DNA from: Prinia subflava
Taxonomy: Eukaryota > Chordata > Aves > Passeriformes > Cisticolidae
Direction of reading: 5' to 3'
DNA: 64,000 nt
Assembly: GCF_021018805.1 (NCBI RefSeq)
Contig: NC_086254.1
Coordinates: 28,333,300-28,397,299, forward strand
The notes under the pieces are model-generated. The model saw only the letters and a program-made list of their open reading frames with translations. It searched no databases and was not told the origin of the DNA. Positions 54,670 to 64,000 of the stretch are shown in pieces. Every line of letters starts with the position of its first letter. Positions within the stretch are counted from its first letter, which is position 1. The position numbers and the translations under genes are program-made.

Positions 54670-57600
54670 CCCTTTGCAAACATTTCTAGGATTGTAAAAG
54701 GGAGAAGCTCTGGTGAAATGCAGCAGCCAAGGGGGTCCAAGCTGCTCTCTCGGGTCGGTGTCGCTCCTGTGAGGCTGGGAAAACACTGAGCTGGAAAGAT
54801 GAAGATGGATAAGCAAGAAAAGCAAAACAGGAGGTGATGGGAGGAGGAGCTGTGGGCACGCTGTGGTCCCCCTGAAGCTGTCTCCTGATGCTGTTTCCTT
54901 CCCAGCACAGGAGTGGAGCAGGTTCCAAGCTGGGAACCCATCTGCCCATTTTTGTTAGCAAAAGGCTCTGTATAATTCACTAACTGCAGTCATTTGGGAG
55001 TTGTCTTCAAACTGAGTGTATGAAGAAACACTTTTGTCAGGTTTCTTCGAGGCTTTTTTTCTATTTTTGAAAATCAAAAGAAAAATGCAGCCATTTAAAG
55101 ATTAAAAGAGACTCCATAATCCACAGTAAATGCTGGAGAGTCTCACAAAATTAGCCCACACATTTCTCAACCTAATCTAAAAGCACAGCTCCCACTTGAC
55201 AGACTTTGAAATATTTCATAACATTTGCAATGTTCTCAGCTTCAGCTTTGAAGCTCTCCCCAAAGACTGGGTTTTCCCATCTCTGCATGGATTTATCATC
55301 ACCTGTCAACATCTGTGCAGATCCTGAACAATTTGGGGAGTTTGATGCATTGAAGTGACAATACATCAAAGCCACAACACAGCTGATGCCACCCCCACAT
55401 CTCCCCCAGTGAAATATTGACGTGCCAGAGGTCCCATTTCCAGCTTGCTCTAGTAACACCTTCTTGCTGCACACAGGGAAAGTTTTGTCTGCTCCTATTC
55501 CTTCCTGGGACTTGGTGGGATTAAGGATATTGCAAGAGTTCTAAAATTCCATCTGCCCTTCCCAGTGGGTGTGATGCCTCCATGGGTTTTCCTGCCTGAA
55601 TTTGTCTGATACAGAAAATGTTCCCTCACATAAAACAGAGCTGGCACTGCTGGTAATTAATTTCCTGAACTAGGACAATGAGACTCCCTTCGGAATCACC
55701 GCCTTCCTCAGCTGCTTCCCAGACAACAGCAGGTTTTCAGCACTGCCAGATTTTGGAATATGAAGCCTGAGCTGTGATTTGCTCTCATCTTTCCTCCCAT
55801 ATGGACAGCCCAGCCTGGGCTTTGCTTGTTTTACCCCAGGGAACACCTCACCCCACCCCACTGCACCCACAGTGACACCAAATCCCCCTTCCTCAACACA
55901 GCCCTAAGACAGAACTTTTCCAGAACAGCCAAACAGCCAGAAGAGAGGGAGGGAATGAGCCAAAGGGAAGCACGTGCATTTTTGCAGAACAGGTTTCCCA
56001 GCTGTTTGCACCTGGATGCAGTCATGCACACACAGCAGCCAAGCAGCCAGAGAAAAGCACATCACAGCCAGGCTGGCACACAGAAACAGCAATTTTCCCA
56101 AGTGGAGCAGCTCTGAGTAGCCAGCAAATAATGAAGTGCAAAATTGGAGGCTGGAGCTAAATAGCCTGGGCTGTGTTAGTGGGAAGAGGAAGCAGGTGGC
56201 TCTGAGCAGTGGCAGGGCTGCAATTTAGGTTATTTCAAAACAAAGATTAAAGTGCTTCACTTCTTTGGTCAGTTCATGTTATCCTTGTGCTTTTCAGCAA
56301 GGACTTTGTGTCCGTGGGGAGAGGATTGTATTTTATAGGAGCTTAGTTTGATTTACTGGGCACACAGGTGGAGCAGTGTTTGCTTTTGCAGCTGTAATTT
56401 ATGATGACTTACAAAGAAGAATGATGTTTCTGTACTTCAGGATGAAGGGCTTAGTGTTGTTTTCACTCTTATTTGTACAAAAAGTTTAAAGTGCTGCTGG
56501 CTTTGAATGGCTGAAAGTAGAAGCTGGTGTGAAGATCTAAGCACAGAGCCACACACTCCCCTTGGCTCTCCCTGGGCAGTGAAATGGGCTCAAATTAATT
56601 ATCAAATAAGGCACCATCATTACATTTTTTTCTTACCCAGCAAGTACCTTTTTACAAGGTACTTAGCATTTCCTGCTGGATTTTTATGTCCCAATCCCTG
56701 CATTAATTGAACTGTCAGGACCATCCTCCCCCTCGTATTTTAACCAGACTTTTGAGCTTCCATTGTGCAGCAAGATGAGCTGTGGACATGGTGCTGAACA
56801 CTTTCCAGCAGCCCAGCTGCAGAACAAATCTAGTAGAGGGGAAAGCTCTGGGGATTCTGGGGTGGGTTTGGGGCCAGCTTGGGGTGAGCTGAGTCCACAT
56901 CACAGCCTGAAAGTGTCTGTCCCTCTTACACATCCATGGGATAATATCCTACAGCATCTTGGCCTGGGAATGAGCTTGGGATGCACCTCCCAGAAGCAAA
57001 GGTGAGGTGGTGATGTCCTGCCCCATCACCACGCTCCCTCCATGCCAGATGTGCAGGAAAATCAATCCCTGTTATCCCTGCTCTGATCCCAGTTCTCACC
57101 ACCCAAAACCAGCCAGTGTTAGTTCATCTCCAGTGCCCTTTGCAGAGGATGGGCCTCGTTTACTGTGTGCTAATTAGCAATGCAGGGCCTGTGCCAGCAT
57201 TTATCTCCTTGGAAAGCTCGGGCAAGCAGAGCTCAGCCCCTCGGGAGCTCAGCAAAGGCAAAGCTCAGCAGAGACCTGCTGGAGAGCAGCAGCTGGAGAG
57301 GGGCAGGATGCCCGAGGAGGAAGAGGAGGATGAGCTCTGACAGGGATCCAGGGGGAGCACAGCTCATCCTTCCAGCAGGGGAGATGGAGCATGGCAGGGT
57401 TTTCCAGAGCCACCAGGAGCTGTCCTGTGATGGACACCCCTGATGGAAACCCCAGCCCTGTGCTCAAGCACACAAACCCAGGGAAGTCACCAGCAATGGA
57501 CGATCCCAATTCACCCTCACCTCGAGAGCCTCTTCCTCTAACCAAAAAAGTTTGAAATGAAATAATGATCATGCAGATGATGTTTCAGCCAATAGCCTGA

Positions 57601-60600
57601 CACTGCTGCAGTGGCACTGCTGGTCTGCAGAGAGCTCCATGCTGGGCACAGCCCAAGAGCAGCTGTTTGCCCTGGCAGAAGAAAGGGACAGAAAAAATTA
57701 ATGAGCTTCTTTTCAAGTCAAACAATTGCTCTGACCAATTTTTACAAAGTATGGCTATAAATAACCAGTTCCCTTCCAAAAAGTCCATTCAAAATGATAT
57801 TTTGCTCCCTAATACCACAATTAGATGTGACAGTAGAGAAATCTTTTCTTCTTTACAAAAATAATTTTATTTGAGACAATCCTGCCTTGCAAAATGGTTG
57901 AATGGTGATAGAAAAGGCATTTTCATTAACAAGTTCAGCTGTTTCACCCCACTATGCTGACAAGCTCTTATCAAATGGCATTCACAAGCATTCCCTGGTA
58001 GGAATTGTTTGTAGAATCCTCTCCCTACATTTTCAAAGACCTTGCAGCTGGATTTTTATCCTGGTTTTTAAAGGAGAAGAGGTTTCTGCAACTGTGCTGG
58101 TTGATCTGGCTGTTTCTCATGTTCAATTCATTACCAATGTTTAAAATCACTCAGTTATGAGGGGAAGGGTGGGTGGGAGAATGGCAGGGAGGGTCTGAAA
58201 TTGAACTTTTGTGAAAAGTATGGCCTGAGGACAGTAAATGAAACAACCAAAAATTACATTTTGTGGTGGCAGTGTGCTGCTGGCTGGTCAAGCCATGCTA
58301 GAGGAGCAGCTCCGTCCATGCAGCTGGAAAACATCCACCCTCCCTCTGCCCTGTCTCGTCTGGACAGGATGGCCAAGGGGCAGGACACGGGATCAGGGTT
58401 ACTGAAATCAAAGAGAACAGATATGAGATAAAGAACACAAACCCATGGGACATAAAAACTCATTAGTTCTGCTACCGTGAGAGATGCTACAGAACCAACC
58501 CCCAGAAAGCAGAGCTGGGTAATGGGAGCAGGATGCTGTAGAACATGAATCACAGCCTCCAAATGAGAGAGGGGAAGGCAGGACCACACTCTTCTAATAT
58601 TCTTTCCTGACAGAGGCAGGAATACTTAGGGGAAAGATTCAAGGAGCTCTCGTACTTTGAGCTCTGCAAAACTCTGCAAAGCTCTTCAGGGGCAATGTTA
58701 AACAAAATTGCAGTCGTAAAAAAACGCAGAATATAAGTACGGGAGTTCTGATTGAAATCAGGTCTGATTGCAGAGCATGTGAGTTTGGGAACAAGGGGAG
58801 AGGGGACAGGGGTCCAGAGATGCATTTCCCAAGGGACCTTCCCCTGAATAGTCCTGGGCTCCTCCATGAGCAGCTCTGTTTAAGCAGTGTTGTGACACAG
58901 GTGATAACAGGTGGCTTTCAAAATTTGGGGCTGATACACAAAAAGCTGTCAGCTTGCCCAAAGTTGTGTCTTATAAAAAAAAAATATTCCCCTTGACCAC
59001 TTCTCAAAAGACAGGCAAGGTTATCTGCACCCTGAACTCTCCTCTGGAACTTCCCTAACCCATGCTAGGTGGGAGTCAGGCATTGGGAAGGCTTCCCCAG
59101 GGATAAGGGTATGGAGCCAATTGTGTGGGGAAAAGTTGAAACATCTCCAAGTCTATGAGACTTGTATAAACAGGGATGAAATGACAGATCAGATAAAGGT
59201 GGACAGAGGAGCAGATTTCTGTGACATCCTGACACCCTCTCCCACCCCCATTTTCCGTGACTGGGACTCTCTTAATATGTAAGAGCAATAGGGACATTTC
59301 AGGATAAAATCCTGGCCCTGTTAAGTTCAGAGTGTTTTGTGATTAATCCAAATGGCCTCATTTCAGTGACATTTTGCCAACCTGGACTTAGATTTGTCAA
59401 GGGAGGCTTCCATTTCAGGAGAACCCTTGAGAGCCCACACCTCCAGGGAGCACTGGGCTGTGTTAGGAAGCAAAGGGAAGGAGACTCTGATCTCATAGAT
59501 TGGTGTCTTCAGCCAAGCAGTGCTCAGAGAGCCTGGAATCTGCTCATTCTTTCTTTCATTGCCTGTTTAGGTTTGCTCTTGCAGTCCTACAGCTCTTATA
59601 GAGCTGCTGCTCTCACTGTTTGGAGTCTTTCCTCCACTGCAGCCTCAGTGTCAGGATCAGATAAAAGATAAAGGCAGAAGAATTTATGGGAGCATCATCA
59701 GCTACCTTTGAAAATAAATCAAAGGATGGAACTGTGGAAATGACGTTTGATGACATGGAATTTTGGGAAGGGAGTTTTTTCAATTCCAGTTGCTTGAATC
59801 CTCCATGAATTCCCTTAATGCATTGTTGTGCCTCAGAAATTGGTGGTAATTTAAATCCACTCACTCTTTCCCTCTCCTGCACTGTCATCTGCTCAGATCC
59901 CTTTCCTCCCTCTCAGTTCACTGCTCGGTTTCCAGGGCTCATAGGGACATAACCAAGGCTCTAAGGCTGAACCAACAAAGCCTAAAATAGGACAGTGATT
60001 TAACAAAACCAAACACCCAAAGGCCACATCAAGGCCCTGCTGGCTTCAACACATTGCAAACAGCTGGCTAATGACAGGAACAGCACCCAGGAACTCACAC
60101 TTTAAATAGAAAGGCTCTGGTTTCTTTAAGAACTTGCTCAGCTCTAGGTGTTGCTGGTGGCAGTGAGTTCCTCAAGTTATTCGTGTCCAAGAACAGCACC
60201 CAGAGCTCCACCTTCAATCCCCTGTTCTTGGCAAAGACAAACAGGAGCCAGTGGGGCTCCAACAGAAAGGGAACAGCTCAAGTTTGCACATCAATTCACA
60301 TGGAGACAACGATGAGGCAAGGGCTCCCTTGACTGCTAAAAAAGGCATTTACCCTAACTGAGAACTGCCATCTTCCCCAGCCCAGCACTGAAACTCAAGA
60401 TTAGTTTTACCATTTTCAGCCCTGAAGGGTCCTTTTAGACTCACACTCAGCAGCCCTGCTCTGACAGCCAGCCAGAGTCTGTTGGCTTTACAGGACATGG
60501 AATGTTCTCAGACTGAGACATCGGCCTCTGCACCTGTCCCTCCAAATGCATCCCTGTTTCTTGGGGAGAGGAGACCCCTAAGCAGTGCTGTGGGTTGTAT

Positions 60601-60950
60601 TCTGAAAGGAATCTCTGCAAGAAGCTGGGAGGCCTGGCTGCACATCAGCTGCACCTCAGCAGTGTTTGTCCAGGGATATTTCCAGTCAGGATGCTCTGGA
60701 GATGCTCCTCCAAGAAGCACAGCACCGTCTCCCCTTCCATACTTTCCTCAGCAGGAATGCACAACAACAACATTTACCCTTTGCTTGCTCCAGAAAAATT
60801 TAATGTACTGAATTCACCCTCCCTGTTTTGTTCATTAAATTGTCTTTTCATATTTCCAGTGATGAGGCTGTTAGGATGGCACTCATGGATGTGTGCAGAG
60901 ATTTGAAATGTACCCACTTCAAACCCTGCTCATGAGAGGAGTGGGTAGTT
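54670..60950. other. No gene recognised
   Basis: About 6.3 kb of single-copy DNA with low CpG. Frames up to 123 residues overlap on opposite strands and lack domains. Short A-runs occur at 58975-58983. I recognise no exon series, RNA gene, transposon or dense motif group. Confidence 0.4.
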
Positions 60951-60954
60951 AGGC

Positions 60955-61210
60955 TCAGACACACTATGAAAAAAAATATGCCGTGCCCAAATGTCAAATA
61001 TAATCACGGGTGATATTAACTTCCCCAGTGAAAGGAATACATCCCTTTATGAAATAACCTGGCTTTAATGTTCAAGATTGCTATAACAGATTAAAAGGCA
61101 GCCCCTGATAAGTTGCCTACACTAAAAGCATCATGGAAATTTTTACCTCACTTAAGTGATTCACACTATTAATACATAGAGTTTTTTCAGCTATAGTTTT
61201 GTCAAAACTG
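60955..61210. promoter_or_regulatory. Candidate regulatory block
   Basis: AT-rich and repeat-free, with AATATAATCACGGG, GATATTAACTTCC, GGCTTTAATGTTC, AGATTAAAAGGC and CACTATTAATACATAG. CpGs in TGCCGTGCC and TCACGGG remain. It is the only TAAT-dense stretch in the last 9 kb. Inferred. Confidence 0.35.
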
Positions 61211-61219
61211 AGCAGTGAG

Positions 61220-64000
61220 AATAAGTGAGGGTTTTGTTTCATTTCTTTTCTGAATAAGAAAAGAAAACAGATGCATTTATGTCCAGCAAAAAAAAAAGAA
61301 GTAAAATTGTTTCTGAGAAATAGAAGTTGTCACTTGAGTAAAATTCATTCTGTGCTGGGTAGATGGAAAGGGAGAGCATCACTGTTGTGCTGCCTTTTTC
61401 CTGAAGAAACTCCTAAACTTGGGTAACAATATTTTAATATTCAGAAGCTGAATGGAACCTGTGGTGGTGTTTACCCAGGCCAGGCTTCAAATTTGGTATG
61501 TGATGATGGGGAGGAGACATTTCAGAGCCCCACTTCTGCAAGTGTGGGCTGTAAAATCTGGTCACCTCCTTGCATGAAATAAGAAAAAAATTGTGACCAA
61601 AGCCCCAAACCAGATGCACACTCATCCTTCTCCACACAGGAAAAAAGGGAAAGTAGACGTAACAAACAATTAACAAAATTACTCTAAGTTTTGAAGACAG
61701 CAAGTGCCAATTCCTAATGTAATGGTAACCAAGATGATCTGTGAATGCTTACAAGAGAGATTAAGTCGTTTACTGGGATGGAGATGCACCCACCCACACC
61801 TGCACACCACCACCCACAGCTTCCAAACCTTCTGAGATTTAGAAATATCAGATTTCCTTTCAATTTCAGCCTCTCATAACCAATTCCAGTGGCAAGACTG
61901 AGGCTGGCTCTAAGAGCTACACCATCTTGTTTAATCTGCTTGTTGATGTTCCAGATTTAGTGCTGCCAGAGCTGCACCTTCGATCTACAAAAACATCGTG
62001 CAGCTGCTCCTGTTCCCTTAGAGGCTCTTTAATATCCAGGGCTGTTATCTCTTCAGAAGTGGTACAGAGTGAGCCCAGAGATCCCTTGGCAGTGCCTCTG
62101 CAAGCTGGGAATACAGCTGCCTCAAAGCACCTTTCCAAATGGACGTGGACAGTGAGGATATTACACCTCGCCCACGGATTCAATGGCTCTTGTGTGGCTG
62201 TCAAACACCTGCCTCCAGCCCCTCTTGGGAGAGGAGAGGCCAAAAGCATTTTCTCCGTGCCAAAATGAGCAGAAAAAACCCGCAGCACTCTGTGCCACTG
62301 GCAGGTTTCTCACTGCTCTGACGGGCACCACTTGCCCAGATGGGTTTGAACCTGGCTGTGGAGCATCTTGCAGCCACTCCTATTCCCAGTCCTCCATGGG
62401 ACTAGAAAAACTGGGGGCTTGAGGTGAAAGAAGTCAAAGTTTCTGGGAAGGAAATCCCACTATCCATGCAGGATCCATCCCACTTATACATGCACAAGCA
62501 GGTGCTGCAGGTCCAACCATGGAATGCTGAAAGGGACCTTAAAGATCAATGAGGGGATGCATGGAGGACTCGTTGGTTTTGTATTGAGAGGCAAGAGGGT
62601 TTCAGAAATTATCTTCCTTCATCCCCCTGCCCAGCCTCCATCCAGGAGGTCCCTGCCACCTGTGATGGGGTTCATACACTGTTTGCAAGACTTTACTAGA
62701 GCCTTAGGGAGAGGGGATTGCTCTGTCACAGACTCAGAAAAATATTTGTTACATCAGAGAGCCCTTCCGATTTCTCCTGACTGCATTAATGCCTCAGCTA
62801 CCACCACTCCCAAAGGAATCTTGGTTACCCAAAACCCAGCAATCCCTCCCCTGCTGAGAGGGACTCTCAGTGGCAATGAGGAGGTGGCAGGGATGGAGCC
62901 ACAGAGCTGCCCCAGCCTCTCTTCACAACTAATTCCACCCCAGGTAATAAGCTCATCAGTCTTATATTTTATAAATTAAACAAGGAAAAGAAAAATCTTT
63001 GTCCAGTTCCGAACAGCTGCTCAGTTTGAAAGGAAATTGTTGCCTTTTGGAAGTGTGAGTTATGGAGGAGAGGGACAAAGCAGTGCTGTGCATCCCCAGC
63101 GTGCCTGCTGAGGGACCCACTCTTTAAAACTTGATTCTGAGACAAATAAAAGTCAAGCCATTATGGGATTTGTAGCCACAACACTTCATTTGTCTTTATT
63201 CCTCTGCTTTGCAGAAAGCTCTTGATATACCCAGAAAATAAGAGTCCCAGTGCACCAAAGCGATTTTGAACAGCAATAGTCTGTGAAAAACCCTCATGAA
63301 GCATTATCACTCATTAACATCACAGGACAGAAAAGGCTGGGCTGGGGGAAAGAGCTGGAACTTTTTTGGTTCTCCCTTCCCTGAACCAGATTGGTAAACC
63401 AGAAGCACTCAGGGTGAATCCACAGATGAGCCACAAAATAAAATAAAATAAATCCTGTCTTTGTATTTAAGTGGATAAACATAAAGGTCTGGGGGAGGCT
63501 GCTCCAAGCTGAAGATTTACTCGTCTCATCTCTCTGCCTGTAAATGCACCCAGCAAGTTTCAAGCAGAATTTCACCATTTCAGTTTCTGCAGGAAAGGCT
63601 TTAAAGTGATCAAACAACATGAGAGCTCTCAGCACCCTCTCTCCTTCCTGTCTGCAGCAAAAATCATATTTGCATTTTTTCTATGGACCATTGTTGTCAA
63701 ATTGAATTTCAGGGATGGAAAATTGGATCCTGCTGAGTTCTGATGACTTTTTTTCCCTTGTATCTGAATTTCTGATGGTCAAAGGTATAGAGAAAAGCTC
63801 TCACTGACTTCAGTAATGAAAATTGGACATTGCATTGGCATTCTGGGAAAGGGATGGGAAGAGCTGCCAGTTCAGCACATTACCAAAATCATTATCCCAG
63901 TTTTCAGCCTGGAAATGAAAAAAAAAATAAAAATCCTGTGTTCAGGTACATTTCTGCTTGACATTTTGGGATCCATCCACTTTTCCATGCTTTTATTTAT
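61220..64000. other. No gene recognised
   Basis: Single-copy DNA to the end of the window. An octamer ATTTGCAT lies at 63668-63675, and a short AAAAT-unit run at about 63435-63452. A fragment at 62518-62556 may be a CR1 3' end (listed separately). No exon or RNA gene recognised. Confidence 0.4.
62518..62556 (-). mobile_element. Possible short CR1 LINE 3' fragment, minus orientation
   Basis: CATGGAATGCTGAAAGGGAC followed by CTTAAAGATCA resembles the reverse complement of the CR1 3' end with several differences. Very short, so the call is tentative. Confidence 0.45.

Noticed and set aside
57374..57390. CCAGCAGGGGAGAT as a CTCF site
   Set aside because: Two core positions differ and it is isolated, so it was judged weaker than the 44-48 kb candidates.

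Overview
This window is vertebrate nuclear DNA, most likely from a bird. The evidence is the interspersed repeats: short 5'-truncated CR1 LINE copies, one ending in the avian-type tail ATTCTATGATTCTAT (23396-23443), one keeping the last residues of the CR1 ORF2 protein (39788-39985), and one whose tail has become a pentamer microsatellite (31866-32049). I see no L1, Alu or B1-like SINE and no retroviral LTR. Recognisable interspersed repeats are sparse, as in compact bird genomes. The species cannot be named from this sequence alone.

I find no protein-coding gene I can support. Every long open frame lies in GC-rich, stop-poor DNA, in a simple repeat or in a CR1 copy, usually with an equally long frame on the other strand. 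None shows a recognisable domain or a convincing exon series. I also recognise no tRNA, rRNA or known microRNA. The layout resembles a regulatory gene desert: CpG-rich islands alternate with blocks of TAAT, octamer and X-box type motifs, separated by unremarkable DNA.

Layout: 1.3-9 kb is the richest part. It has several CpG-dense patches (about 1.3-2.2, 2.8-3.2, 3.45-3.8, 4.65-4.9 and 8.25-8.96 kb), a possible minus-strand promoter and splice donor near 4.26-4.33 kb, and a 22-unit ATCCC array whose G-rich strand fits a G-quadruplex pattern. From 9 to 43 kb, candidate regulatory blocks recur at about 11.8, 15.8-16.5, 18.0, 19.8-20.5, 22.9, 25.8-26.6, 29.0, 30.1, 30.8, 32.9, 34.8, 36.2, 37.2, 41.7, 42.7 and 43.1 kb, with CpG-rich patches at 25.5 and 31.3 kb. 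From 43.5 to 48.3 kb there is a repeat-rich section: a GGAT-type array, two CTCF-like motifs, a CR1 copy and an 11-unit minisatellite of 39 bp whose unit carries a CTCF-core-like string. From 48.3 to 64 kb most sequence is unremarkable, with candidate blocks at 51.2-51.7, 54.1-54.65 and 61.0-61.2 kb.

The most interesting hypotheses are a possible insulator between about 44.4 and 48.3 kb, where CTCF-like motifs point away from each other, and a chain of candidate enhancers to its left. Calls of conservation are inferences from composition and motif content, because no second genome could be compared. Boundaries of CpG patches and candidate elements are approximate.
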